A stretch of DNA of 64,000 nucleotides from Inhella crocodyli (GTDB taxonomy: Bacteria > Pseudomonadota > Gammaproteobacteria > Burkholderiales > Burkholderiaceae_C). The first letter of the stretch is position 1, and each line of letters starts with the position of its first letter. The stretch is taken from contig NZ_SACM01000004.1 of the NCBI RefSeq assembly GCF_004004565.1, forward strand, positions 124,001 through 188,000, written 5' to 3'. The position numbers were made by a program, and so were the translations under genes. Below, in pieces: positions 29,863 to 42,570 of this stretch. Under the pieces are notes generated by a model. It made no database searches, had not been told where the DNA came from, and worked only from the letters and a program-made list of their open reading frames with translations.

Positions 29863-31062
29863 ATGTTCTCGCACGTTCCCCCCTACGCCGGCGACCCCAT
29901 CCTCAGCCTCAACGAAGCCTTCCAGAAGGACCCCCGCACCGACACCAAGGTGAACCTGTCCATCGGCATCTACTTCGACGAGGCCGGCAAGATCCCGGCG
30001 CTGGCGTCGGTGCGCGAGGCCGAGTTGCGCGTCGTGCAGAACGCCGGGGCGCGCCCCTACCTGCCGATGGAAGGCGCGGCCAACTTCCGCAGCGCCGTGC
30101 AACACCTGCTGTTCGGCGCCGAGCACCCGGTGCTGCGCGCGGCGCGTGTGGCCACCATCCAAGGCGTGGGCAGCAGCGGCGGCTTGAAGGTGGCGGCCGA
30201 CTTTCTGAAGGCCCACTTCCCCGACACCACGGTCTATTTGAGCGACCCGACCTGGGACAACCATCGCGCGGTGTTCGAGGGCTCGGGCCTGCCGACCGCG
30301 ACCTACCCCTACTACGACGCCGCCACCGGCGGCCTGCGCTTCGACGCCATGCTGGAGGCCCTGCGCGGCCTGCCGGCGCGCAGCGTGGTGCTGCTGCACG
30401 CCTGCTGCCACAACCCCACCGGCGTGGACCTGAACGCCTCGCAATGGCAGCAAGTGGCCCAAGTGGCGCAGGAGCGCGGCCTGCTGCCCTTCCTGGACCT
30501 GGCCTACCAAGGCTATGGCGACGGCCTGCAGGAAGACCTGGTGGCGGTGCGCACCTTCTTGGACGCCAACCTGTCCTTCCTGCTGGCCAACAGCTTCAGC
30601 AAGAACATGAGCGTGTACGGCGAGCGCTGCGGCGCGCTGAGCGTGGTCTGCCCCACCGCGCAGCAGGCCGAGCAGGTGCTGGGTCAGTTGAAGTTCAACA
30701 TCCGCCGCAACTACAGCAACCCGCCCACGCACGGCGGCCAAGTGGTGGCCACCCTGCTGAACGACCCGGGCTTGCGCGCCCAATGGGAGGCCGAGGTGAA
30801 CGCCATGCGCGAGCGCATCAAGGCCATGCGCTCGGCCCTGCACGAGGTGCTGTGCACCAAGCTGCCCGGCCGCAACTTCGATTACTTCCTGACCCAGCGC
30901 GGCATGTTCAGCTACACCGGCCTGACGGCCGCCCAGGTGGACGCGCTGCGCGAGCAGCACGGCGTGTACATCTTGAAGAGCGGCCGCATGTGCGTCGCCG
31001 GCCTGAACCGGCGCAATGTGGAGCCGGTGGCGGTGGCCATGGCGGCCGTGTTGGGCGCCTAA
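29863..31062 (+). CDS. tyrB: aromatic amino acid / aspartate aminotransferase
   Basis: 399 aa, family-I PLP aminotransferase. The PLP lysine is Lys247 in SFSKNMSVYGERCGAL; HACCHNPTG binds the cofactor and the C-terminal SGRMCVAGLN carries the substrate-carboxylate Arg. The order and spacing match TyrB/AspC enzymes that make tyrosine and phenylalanine from their 2-oxo acids. The start follows a GC-rich leader at 29863. Its stop TAA overlaps the opposite gene's stop (CTAA, 31059-31062). Confidence 0.95.
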   Translation: MFSHVPPYAGDPILSLNEAFQKDPRTDTKVNLSIGIYFDEAGKIPALASVREAELRVVQNAGARPYLPMEGAANFRSAVQHLLFGAEHPVLRAARVATIQGVGSSGGLKVAADFLKAHFPDTTVYLSDPTWDNHRAVFEGSGLPTATYPYYDAATGGLRFDAMLEALRGLPARSVVLLHACCHNPTGVDLNASQWQQVAQVAQERGLLPFLDLAYQGYGDGLQEDLVAVRTFLDANLSFLLANSFSKNMSVYGERCGALSVVCPTAQQAEQVLGQLKFNIRRNYSNPPTHGGQVVATLLNDPGLRAQWEAEVNAMRERIKAMRSALHEVLCTKLPGRNFDYFLTQRGMFSYTGLTAAQVDALREQHGVYILKSGRMCVAGLNRRNVEPVAVAMAAVLGA

Positions 31063-31739
31063 TTCGGCGCCCGCAGCGTGATGGCAGGGCGCGCTTGACG
31101 GCTCAGGCGCGGCCCCCAACGCCCCGGCACCCAACTCAGCTCCCACGCCCCAAAACACAAAAACCAGGCGGTGCCGACACGGCGCGCGCCCAGGCGCTCG
31201 TGCACCCCCATCGAGCCAGGGTTGAATCGCGAAATGCGGCTGAAGGTCCACGCGATGTCGCGCGCTGCCAGGTTGTCGTCCACCGCGGCCCACAGGCGCG
31301 CCAGGGTGCGGCCCAGTCGGTATCGAGGCGCCACATACACGTCGTAGTCCCACACGCTGCGGGGCGGCAGGACGTAGCGGCAGCGCACCTCGTCCTCGTC
31401 GTGCGGCCCCAGGCCCAGCCAGATCGTTCCGGCGAACTCGCCCTTGACCTCGCAGACGTGGCACTCGTTGCCTGATTGCAAGCGCTGACGCAAGGCCGCG
31501 AGCGGCCGGGGACCGGGGGGCACGGTGGCGTCGGGCCCGACCACCACCCGCACCACGGTGGCTGGATCGGGCTTGATGCTGACCAGCAGCGGGTTGTCCA
31601 CCGGCTGGGCAAAAAACACGTAGGGAACGATGCGCACCCGGCCGCCGCTCAAGGCTTGCAACCCACGGTGCAAGCAGTACAGCAGCGCTGTCGGCCAGCC
31701 CCCGAACTCACGGCACAAGGCCAGCCAGCGCGCCCTCAT
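31059..31739 (-). CDS. GNAT-like acyltransferase linked to exosortase-type hydrolases
   Basis: 226 aa. Weakly recognisable GNAT fold: CHVCEVKGEFAGTIWLGLG in the middle strand region, DYDVYVAPRYRLGRTLARLW as the acyl-CoA loop and FNPGSMGVHERLGARRVG as the C-terminal signature. It is coupled by ATGA overlap to the hydrolase-1 gene upstream, so it probably acts in the same pathway. The substrate is unknown. Confidence 0.72.
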   Translation of the reverse strand: MRARWLALCREFGGWPTALLYCLHRGLQALSGGRVRIVPYVFFAQPVDNPLLVSIKPDPATVVRVVVGPDATVPPGPRPLAALRQRLQSGNECHVCEVKGEFAGTIWLGLGPHDEDEVRCRYVLPPRSVWDYDVYVAPRYRLGRTLARLWAAVDDNLAARDIAWTFSRISRFNPGSMGVHERLGARRVGTAWFLCFGAWELSWVPGRWGPRLSRQARPAITLRAPN

Positions 31740-32602
31740 GCCAGCGCCCGAAGCCACTCAATCAGGGCTTGGGTCGACGCATCCTGAAGCGCTCGCGCCG
31801 ACAGGGTGTGGTCGGCTTCGGGGTAGGTCTGCACGGTCAAATGGGCGCGACTTTGCCAGCCGGTCCAGGCCGGAAAGACCTCGGCCACGCCTTCAAACTC
31901 GCGGGCGGTGTGATCTTTGCCACTGAGTTGCAAAAGCATGGGGCCGGTGAAGCGCTGCCAGCCTCGCGCCATCTGGACCTGGAACGGCCCTTGCGCTTCA
32001 GGGCTGGCTGCAGGTGCCCCCCCCTTGGCCTGTCGGCGCAAACGCCACCAGCCGACCAAGGCATCAAGACCGACACCACCCCGCGCCAACTTGCGCCAGA
32101 ACTCCGGGCTGCGCAGGCGTTCCCAGTAGTAATGCTGGATGCGCGTGCGCGCCTCCCCTTGGGGCGAGCGAACCCACGGATTGAGCATGGCCAGGGCGCG
32201 CACCCGCGGGTCCTCGCGGCGCGCCACGTACAGCAAGGCGGCCGACGCGGCGTCGCACAAGCCCCAAAGCACCACGCCCTCCAGGTCGGGCACAGCCTGC
32301 ATCAGTGCGTCCACGCCAGCGGCCACATCGTCGTCCAGCGCGTCGAAGGGCTGTAAATCGCCGCCGGTGTCGCCCACGCCGCGGTGGTCGAAGCGCAGGG
32401 TGGGAATCCCGGCCGCGGCGAGTTGCCGGGCCAGGGTCACGAAATGGCGGTGCGCGCCCACACGGTACTGCGGCCCGCCCACCAGCACCAAAACGCCCCA
32501 GCGGGCGCGCGGACCCTGGGGCTCGCTGAGCAGACCGAAGCCCAAGGCCCGCGCTGGCAGGGCGACCGGAACGATGCACTCTTCCACGCTCACGCCGGCC
32601 AT
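31736..32602 (-). CDS. exosortase-A-system-type hydrolase 1
   Basis: 288 aa alpha/beta hydrolase matching the pattern of the type-1 hydrolase found in exosortase-A polysaccharide loci: VLVLVGGPQYRVGAHRHFVTLARQLAAAG, then LRFDHRGVGDTGG, and the nucleophile-elbow region WGLCDAASAALLY, where Cys replaces the usual Ser. The ATG at 32602 has GGGAGG 4 nt upstream, so it is preferred to the GTG at 32593 that overlaps the preceding stop. It is the middle gene of a three-gene operon. Confidence 0.82.
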   Translation of the reverse strand: MAGVSVEECIVPVALPARALGFGLLSEPQGPRARWGVLVLVGGPQYRVGAHRHFVTLARQLAAAGIPTLRFDHRGVGDTGGDLQPFDALDDDVAAGVDALMQAVPDLEGVVLWGLCDAASAALLYVARREDPRVRALAMLNPWVRSPQGEARTRIQHYYWERLRSPEFWRKLARGGVGLDALVGWWRLRRQAKGGAPAASPEAQGPFQVQMARGWQRFTGPMLLQLSGKDHTAREFEGVAEVFPAWTGWQSRAHLTVQTYPEADHTLSARALQDASTQALIEWLRALA

Positions 32603-33420
32603 TCAGCCTCCCACCAGGCCAGGCTGGCATCGACGAGCGCAGGGCAGTCTTCCAGCTCCAAGGCCGCCCAAGGTGCGCGGTCGGTCACGGCTTGCACGCG
32701 CAGCGAAGCGGCACCCCATCGCTCGGTCAGGGCTTGCGTGGCGGGCAGCAGGGCGGGTGGCTGCTGGCTGCTGGCCTCCAACCAAAGCGCTGGGCCGTGC
32801 GGCGGTGCCAACTCGCTGGCCACCAGCCCTTGCACCCACTCGGCGGCGAAGGTGTACCCGGCGATCTCGACCGCCTCGCCTCGGGCGGTGGCGGCCTTGA
32901 GCGCTGCCATGTCGGACCCAGCCGCGCCCTCCGCGAGGCCGGCGGCCTGCTTGAGACGCAGCCACTGCTGCCAATGCGTTTGGCCCTTGACCACGGGCTG
33001 CCACCACAGTTGGCCATCCCAGGGCGCCTGGCGGTCGAGGGCCGAGGCCATCAAGCAACCCGCGCGCAAGCCCCAGGCAATCTGCGGCCGGCCAGGGTGC
33101 TGCGCGGCCCACCAAACGCGCGCCTCGGCGGCTTGAGCCAACCAGGTGGACCAGCGGGCATCGCCGAAGTCGCCCTCGCTGTCGCCACTGCCCATCCAAT
33201 CGACCTGCAGCACGGCCCAGCCTCGCGCGGCCATGGCCTGCGCGGCCAGGGCGGTGGCGCGACGGGTCTTGTTCAACTCTTCGGCCAGCGCCGGGAACAA
33301 CAGCACCCCACCACGGACCGGACCAAGCGGCCGGTGCTGCACGGCCAGGCATCGCGACCCCGCCAATTGCAGGTGCATGGCGCTGGGCGCAGGAACAAGA
33401 TCGGGTAGGGGCGCAGGCAT
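32590..33420 (-). CDS. exosortase-A-system-type hydrolase 2
   Basis: 276 aa. The type-2 partner of the previous gene: GGVLLFPALAEELNKTRRATALAAQAMAARGWAV is its characteristic N-terminal region, with DWMGSGDSEGDFGDA next and a WGLRAGCLMA elbow in which Gly-Leu-Arg-Ala-Gly replaces a classical GxSxG. The two hydrolases normally lie side by side in EpsH/exosortase-A loci with an acyl-carrier protein and an acyl-CoA ligase; none of these is here. Overlaps hydrolase 1 by 13 nt. Confidence 0.82.
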   Translation of the reverse strand: MPAPLPDLVPAPSAMHLQLAGSRCLAVQHRPLGPVRGGVLLFPALAEELNKTRRATALAAQAMAARGWAVLQVDWMGSGDSEGDFGDARWSTWLAQAAEARVWWAAQHPGRPQIAWGLRAGCLMASALDRQAPWDGQLWWQPVVKGQTHWQQWLRLKQAAGLAEGAAGSDMAALKAATARGEAVEIAGYTFAAEWVQGLVASELAPPHGPALWLEASSQQPPALLPATQALTERWGAASLRVQAVTDRAPWAALELEDCPALVDASLAWWEAEWPA

Positions 33421-33466
33421 GTTGCGGCGCAGTCTACCGAGCGCCCTCCGCCACAATCGAGCGTTC

Positions 33467-34828
33467 ATGACCGCCGCCCGCCGCAGCCCTACATCACCGC
33501 GCCTGTGGCCCATGCTGTGGCCCCTGTTCGTGGAGCTGGCCTTGGGCATGGCGGTCGGCCTGGTGGCCACGGCGCTGGCCGCGCGGGTCAGCGACGCGGC
33601 GGCCGGCGCCTTCGCGCTGGCCAACCAGCTCAACGCCACGGTCTTCATCGTGTTCCGCATCGTGGGTGCCGGGATCGGGGTGGTGATCACCCAAGCCCTG
33701 GGCCAAGGCGCTGCCGGTTCGGCCGAGCGCTTGGCGCGGGCGGCCTTGGGGGCCAGCACCTGGATCGGCCTGGTGTGCGCCGCCTTCACCTTCGCCGCCG
33801 CCCGCCCGCTGTTGCAGGCCCTGCAGGCCCCCGCCGACCTACTGCCCTTGGCCCTGCCCTTCCTGCAGTGGCTCGCACCGGCCATGCTGCTGGACGCCTG
33901 GAACGCCAGCATGGGCAGCGTGATGCGGGCGCACCTGCGCTCGCGCGACACCTTGATGGTGCTGATCGCGCAGAACGCCCTGCAACTCGCGCTGGCCCTA
34001 GCCTGGATGCCCCGCTTCGGGCTGGTGGGCTTCGCCTGGGCGGTGATGGCCAGCCGCTTGCTGGCCTTGCTGCTGCACACCTGGCTCTGGCGCGCGCGCC
34101 TGGGCCTGCGGCCAGGGGCGGCGGACTGGTGGCGCTGGCAGCGCGCCGAGGTGGCGGCCATGCTGCACATCGGCCTGCCCGGCGCGGCGGAGAACATCGC
34201 CTGGCGCCTGGCCTTCATGGTCAGCATCGGCGTGGTGGCCACGATGGGCAGCGCAGCCTTGGCGGCGCACGCCTACACCAGCCAGGTGATGCACTTCATC
34301 TTGCTGGGGGGCCTCGCCATCGGGCTGTCGATGGAAATCTTGGTGGGGCACCTGATCGGCGCGGGGCGCCTGCGCGAGGCCAACCGCCTGCTGCGGCGCG
34401 CGCTGGCCTGGGGCCTGGCCAGCAGCGTGGGCGTGTCGGCCGCGGCCGCCTTGGCCGGGCCCTGGCTGATGCGCCACTTCACGCAGGACCCGGCCATCCT
34501 GTCGCAATGCGCAACCCTGCTGTGGCTGACCGTGCTGCTGGAACCCGGGCGCACGTTCAACCTCGTGGTCATCAACGCCCTGCGGGCGGCCGGCGACGCG
34601 CGCTACCCGGTGGCCGTGGGAGTCGTGTCGATGGCGACCGTGCTGGCCGGCGGCAGCTGGCTGCTGGGCCTGCACTGGGGCTGGGGCCTGGCCGGGGTGT
34701 GGCTGGCCTACGCCGCGGACGAGTGGCTGCGCGGCCTGCTGATGTGGCGACGCTGGGCCACCCTGGCCTGGCTGCCCAAGGCGCGGGCAGCGCGCCGGCG
34801 CGTCATGAACCTGGACCGCCCGGCCTGA
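33467..34828 (+). CDS. MATE-family multidrug/metabolite antiporter
   Basis: 453 aa with twelve predicted helices in two halves. The N-terminus WPLFVELALGMAVGLVATALAARVSD and the second-half LPGAAENIAWRLAFMVSIGVVATMG are MATE signatures. It should export organic cations or a secondary metabolite using a Na+ or H+ gradient. Only 46 bp separate its start from that of hydrolase 2 on the other strand. Confidence 0.92.
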   Translation: MTAARRSPTSPRLWPMLWPLFVELALGMAVGLVATALAARVSDAAAGAFALANQLNATVFIVFRIVGAGIGVVITQALGQGAAGSAERLARAALGASTWIGLVCAAFTFAAARPLLQALQAPADLLPLALPFLQWLAPAMLLDAWNASMGSVMRAHLRSRDTLMVLIAQNALQLALALAWMPRFGLVGFAWAVMASRLLALLLHTWLWRARLGLRPGAADWWRWQRAEVAAMLHIGLPGAAENIAWRLAFMVSIGVVATMGSAALAAHAYTSQVMHFILLGGLAIGLSMEILVGHLIGAGRLREANRLLRRALAWGLASSVGVSAAAALAGPWLMRHFTQDPAILSQCATLLWLTVLLEPGRTFNLVVINALRAAGDARYPVAVGVVSMATVLAGGSWLLGLHWGWGLAGVWLAYAADEWLRGLLMWRRWATLAWLPKARAARRRVMNLDRPA

Positions 34829-34841
34829 ATTCCTTCGGGCC
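34822..34841. terminator. small hairpin over the MATE stop codon
   Basis: GGCCTGAA-TTCC-TTCGGGCC pairs over 8 bp with one G-T wobble, and the MATE stop lies in the left arm. It stands between the convergent MATE and diguanylate cyclase genes. No T-run; weak evidence as a terminator. Confidence 0.35.
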
Positions 34842-38707
<3,866 letters not shown>

Positions 38708-38824
38708 GCAGGCGCTCGGTCAGGGGGTGCGTCGGGGGGAATCGTGCGAACAGCCCCGCAAAAACTGCCTGGATTCTAGGAATGACCCTCTCCAGCTTGG
38801 CCGAGCCATGCCGACAATCGAAGG

Positions 38825-40021
38825 GTGGATCTCGTGCGCCTGCCCCCCAACGCCCTCAAGCCCGGTCAGCGGCTGAACTTCTCGCTGCGCGACGCCGAGG
38901 GCAAGCTCCTGGCCGCCAGCGGCTCGGTGCTGCCCAACTCGAACGCCGTGCGCGAGCTGCTCTCGCGCGGCGCCTACGCACTGGCCCACGAGACCGAGGC
39001 CTACCGCCGCGAGGCCACCAGCCTGGCGGCGCAGATGATTCACCAGAACGTCTCGCTCAACGAGATCGCCAAGGTCAAGCCCGATTTCAGCCACCCCACG
39101 GCCCGCGGGCCGGCCGTGCTGGGCGAGGCCGCGGCCTGGACCGAAATCCAGCTGCACCTGCACACCTTGCTCAAGGAGCCGCAAAGCGACGGCTTCCTGG
39201 AGCGCCTGGAGGCCCTGCGCCTGAACGCGGTGGAGCGCCTGCGCCGCCACCCCGATCAGGCTCTGCTGCTCTTGGTGCACGACGCCAGCCAGGAGCTGAG
39301 CCAGTACACCGCGCGCCACGCGCTCTTGTGCATGGCCTTGTGCGAACTGGCCGGCGACCGCCTGGACTGGCCCGTGGACCACGTGGCCGCCTTGTCCCGC
39401 GCGGCCCTGACCATGAACCTGAGCCTGGGCCTGCTGCAAGACCGCCTGGCCCAACAGCGCGAGGGCCTCAGCGTGGACCAGCGCCGCCAACTGGCGGGGC
39501 ATGGCGACCGGGCCGCCGATTTGTTGCGCCAGCTGGGCGTGCACGACCCCTTGTGGCTGACCGCCGTGCGCCTGCACCACGACACCGGGCCGGGCCCGCT
39601 GTCGTCGCGCGCCGAGCCCGAGCGCCTGGCCCGCCTGCTGCAGCGCATCGACCTGTTCGCCGCCCGCCTGTCACCCCGCACCTCGCGCCGTGCACAGGCC
39701 GGCGCGCAGGCCTCGCGCGCCATCTTCCTGGACGAGACCAAGCAGCAGGACGAGGCCGGCGCCGCCTTGATCAAGGCCGTGGGCCTCTACCCCCCGGGCA
39801 GCCTGGTGCGCCTGGCCAACGGCGAAGAAGGCATCGTGCTCAAGCGCGGCGCCATCGCCACCGACCCGCTGGTGGCCGCCCTGATCGGCAAGAGCGGCTC
39901 GCCCCTGACCGAGCCCGTGCCCCGCGACACCCGCCTGGCCAGCCAGGCGGTGGTGGCCAGCCTGGCCCCGCACGAGTTGAAACTGCGCCTGTCGGTCGAC
40001 AAGCTGATGCGCCTGTACTGA
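38825..40021 (+). CDS. degenerate HD-GYP-type signalling protein
   Basis: 398 aa. The layout is that of an HD-GYP protein: YTARHALLCMALCELAG (about residue 150), ALSRAALTMNLSLGLLQD where a metal-binding HD is expected but MN is found, LAGHGDRAADLL, a LHHDTGPGP in place of HHE..GYP, and LQRIDLFAARLSPRTSRRA. Because the HD and GYP residues are replaced, c-di-GMP hydrolysis is doubtful. GTG at 38825 is used; GTG at 38834 has the better-placed GAAGG and is equally likely. The stop overlaps the next start by 1 nt. Confidence 0.75.
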   Translation: MDLVRLPPNALKPGQRLNFSLRDAEGKLLAASGSVLPNSNAVRELLSRGAYALAHETEAYRREATSLAAQMIHQNVSLNEIAKVKPDFSHPTARGPAVLGEAAAWTEIQLHLHTLLKEPQSDGFLERLEALRLNAVERLRRHPDQALLLLVHDASQELSQYTARHALLCMALCELAGDRLDWPVDHVAALSRAALTMNLSLGLLQDRLAQQREGLSVDQRRQLAGHGDRAADLLRQLGVHDPLWLTAVRLHHDTGPGPLSSRAEPERLARLLQRIDLFAARLSPRTSRRAQAGAQASRAIFLDETKQQDEAGAALIKAVGLYPPGSLVRLANGEEGIVLKRGAIATDPLVAALIGKSGSPLTEPVPRDTRLASQAVVASLAPHELKLRLSVDKLMRLY

Positions 40022-40791
40022 TGCGTGCGCTGTGGCTTGGGCTCGCGGGGCTGCTGATCGGCAGCGCGGGCCCCAGCCACGCGCAAAGCCCGCCGAGGGT
40101 CTGGCGCTTGGCCACGGTGGAGCTGCCCCCGTCCATCAGCGAGCACGCGCCGCAGCAGGGCTACTACGCGGTGCTCTTGCGCCGCATCCTGCGCGAGCTC
40201 GGCGCCCAGCCCGAGTTCGAGTTCTTGCCCCCGCTGCGCACCTACGAGCGGGCCATCTCCGGCGGCGTGGACGGCGCCTTCCCCTACAAAAAGACGCCGG
40301 AGCGCGAGCAACTCTTGCTGTTTTCCGAGCCCTTCTACCTGGCCCGCGTTCGCGTCTTCCTCGCCCAAAGCGACCCCTGGACGCCGCAGCACCCGGAAGA
40401 CCTGGTGGACCGCGGCCTGGGCTGCACCTTGCAAGCCGCGCAGGTGCCCGACGCGTTGCGCGAGTTGGCCGCCAGCGGGGCCTTGCGCTTGCAGCGGGTG
40501 CCGCTGATCGAGACTTGCTTTCGCATGTTGGAGCTGGGCCGCGTGAGCTACGTGCTGACGGGCGAAAACACCGGCTGGACGGCGGCACAGGCCATGCCCG
40601 ACCAAGGCCGCAGCCTGCGCATGGCGCCGCTGGTGGTGTCGGAAGAGCCGGTGCACCTGGCCTTCCCGCGCAAGCTGCCCGGCAGCGCCGCCAAGCTGCG
40701 CGCCTTCAACGAGGCCGTGCGCAAGCTGCGCAAGTCGGGCGAGCTGCAGCGCATCGAGCTGGCCCACGTGCCCCGGCCGCCGGGGCCCTGA
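40021..40791 (+). CDS. periplasmic solute-binding protein (SBP_bac_3-like)
   Basis: 256 aa. Signal peptide of about 21 residues (ends PSHAQ), then LATVELPPSISEHAPQQGYYAVLLRRIL and AISGGVDGAFPYKKTPEREQLLLFSEPFY, the pattern of SBP_bac_3 proteins. TGATG overlap with the HD-GYP-like gene means coupled translation. With no transport genes nearby, it may be a receptor feeding the signalling protein before it, but that is speculative. Confidence 0.85.
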   Translation: MRALWLGLAGLLIGSAGPSHAQSPPRVWRLATVELPPSISEHAPQQGYYAVLLRRILRELGAQPEFEFLPPLRTYERAISGGVDGAFPYKKTPEREQLLLFSEPFYLARVRVFLAQSDPWTPQHPEDLVDRGLGCTLQAAQVPDALRELAASGALRLQRVPLIETCFRMLELGRVSYVLTGENTGWTAAQAMPDQGRSLRMAPLVVSEEPVHLAFPRKLPGSAAKLRAFNEAVRKLRKSGELQRIELAHVPRPPGP

Positions 40792-40800
40792 AGGCCGGAC

Positions 40801-41853
40801 TCAGGCGTCGGCGGTTTCCACCCAGCGCGTGAACAGCGCGTTGGGCCGTGGCTGGTAGGCGCTCACCTGCTTGGCGATCTCGGCCACGTGCGCCGGCGTG
40901 GTGCCGCAGCACCCGCCGGCGATGTTCAGCAGGCCGCGCGCGGCGAACTCGCCCACCAAGCGGCCGGTGATCTCGGGCGTCTCGTCGAAGCCCGTGTCGC
41001 TCATCGGGTTGGGCAGGCCGGCGTTGGGGTAGCAGCTAATCGGCGTGTCGGCCGCGGCGGTCGACAGCTCTTCCAGGTAAGGCCGCATCAGGCTGGCGCC
41101 CAGCGCGCAGTTCAGGCCCACGGCGATGGGGTGGGCGTGGCGCACCGAGTGCCAGAAGGCCGTGACGGTTTGGCCGCTGAGGATGCGGCCCGAGGCGTCG
41201 GTCACCGTGCCCGAGATGATCACCGGCAGGCGCTCGCCCGTGGCCTCCATCAGCTCGTCCAGCGCGAACAGCGCGGCCTTGGCGTTCAGGGTGTCGAAGA
41301 TGGTCTCGACCAAGAACAGGTCGCAGCCACCGTCCAGCAGGCCTTGCGCCTGCTCGTAGTACGCGGCGCGCAGGGTTTCGAAGTCGACGTTGCGCGCGCC
41401 GGGGTCGTTCACGTCGGGGCTGATGCTGGCGGTGCGCGGCGTGGGGCCCAGGGCGCCCGCGGCAAAGCGCGGCTTGTCGGGCGTTGAGTACTTGTCGCAG
41501 GCGGCGCGGGCCAGCTTGGCGGCCTCCACGTTCAGCTCGTAGGCCAGGCCGGCCAGGTCGTAGTCCTCCTGCGCGACCGAGGTGGCGCCGAAGGTGTTGG
41601 TCTCGATCAGGTCGGCCCCGGCGGCCAGGTACTGCTCGTGGATCTCGCGGATCACGTCAGGCCGGGTCAGCTGCAGCAGGTCGTTGTTGCCCTTGAGATC
41701 CTTGCCATGGTCGGCAAAGCGGGTGCCGCGGAAATCGGCCTCGGTGAGCTTGTAGCGCTGGATCATGGTGCCCATGGCGCCGTCCAGCACGAGGATGCGC
41801 TGCTGCATCAGGTGGGGGAGTTGGGCGGCGCGGGTGTAGGCAATCGGCTTCAT
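40801..41853 (-). CDS. metH: methionine synthase, homocysteine/zinc module (split MetH N-terminal part)
   Basis: 350 aa. A betaine-homocysteine/MetH-type barrel that binds zinc and activates homocysteine: [19 protein letters not shown] at the start, zinc ligands Cys249 in GLNCALGA, and Cys315-Cys316 in GGCCGTTP. It corresponds to residues 1-350 of intact MetH and complements the 905-aa gene at 35990-38707. Two genes on the opposite strand separate the halves. Together they should transfer methyl from methyl-folate through cobalamin to homocysteine. Confidence 0.96.
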   Translation of the reverse strand: MKPIAYTRAAQLPHLMQQRILVLDGAMGTMIQRYKLTEADFRGTRFADHGKDLKGNNDLLQLTRPDVIREIHEQYLAAGADLIETNTFGATSVAQEDYDLAGLAYELNVEAAKLARAACDKYSTPDKPRFAAGALGPTPRTASISPDVNDPGARNVDFETLRAAYYEQAQGLLDGGCDLFLVETIFDTLNAKAALFALDELMEATGERLPVIISGTVTDASGRILSGQTVTAFWHSVRHAHPIAVGLNCALGASLMRPYLEELSTAAADTPISCYPNAGLPNPMSDTGFDETPEITGRLVGEFAARGLLNIAGGCCGTTPAHVAEIAKQVSAYQPRPNALFTRWVETADA

Positions 41854-41901
41854 GGCGGCATTGTCGTAGGCTGCCGCGCTTTCCACGGTTCGTGCCTTGC
41901 C

Positions 41902-42555
41902 ATGCCTCGCTCCCCCATCCGCCGGTTCGCCTCGTTCGCCCTGATCGTCGGGCCGTTGCTGAGCGCGTGCAGCACCGTGCCGCTGGGCGACGAGGTCGAC
42001 CCCGCCACCGTCCGGCCCACGGCCGCGATTTACGCGCCCGAGGACCTGCGCGGCCTGGACGTGCCCGCCTTGCAGGCCAGAGGCGATGCCTCCGCGTTCA
42101 ACGAGCTGGGGCGTCGTTACGGCCTGGGCCTCGGGGTGGCCAAAGATTCGGTGCAGTCCAAGGCCCACTACCAACGTGCGGCCGAGCTCGGCCTGGCCAT
42201 GGGCCAATGCAACCTGGCCTTCATGCACCTCCAGGGCGAAGGCACGCCCAAGAACACGGCGGAGGCCGTGCGCTGGTACCGCGCATGCGCCGCCCAAGGG
42301 CACTACGTGGGCGCCCGCGCTTTGGGCAGCCTGTACGCCCGCGGCGACGCCGGCCTGCCGCGCGACGGTCGTCGCGCCGAAGCCTGGTACCTGCTGGCCG
42401 CCCGCCAGGGCCACGTGCCGGCGCAGGAGGCCTTGGTGACGATGTACAGCCAGGGCCTGCCGGGCCTGAGCCCCGACCCGGTCAAGGCCGCCGTGTGGAA
42501 GCACCGCGTGCGCGACGCGGTGCTGTTCAACAGCGTCTGGAAAGACCTGCCCTGA
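41902..42555 (+). CDS. Sel1-repeat lipoprotein
   Basis: 217 aa. A lipobox LLSACS near residue 20 marks it as a lipoprotein. Three to four Sel1/TPR-like repeats follow ([71 protein letters not shown]). Such repeats bind partner proteins. The role is unknown. Divergent from the metH homocysteine module. Confidence 0.85.
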   Translation: MPRSPIRRFASFALIVGPLLSACSTVPLGDEVDPATVRPTAAIYAPEDLRGLDVPALQARGDASAFNELGRRYGLGLGVAKDSVQSKAHYQRAAELGLAMGQCNLAFMHLQGEGTPKNTAEAVRWYRACAAQGHYVGARALGSLYARGDAGLPRDGRRAEAWYLLAARQGHVPAQEALVTMYSQGLPGLSPDPVKAAVWKHRVRDAVLFNSVWKDLP

Positions 42556-42570
42556 ACCCGAGCGCGCGGC

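Noticed and set aside
40801-41853. Stand-alone homocysteine methyltransferase (MmuM type)
   Set aside because: Length, start and motifs match the first module of cobalamin-dependent MetH, and the missing module is exactly what the nearby 905-aa gene lacks.
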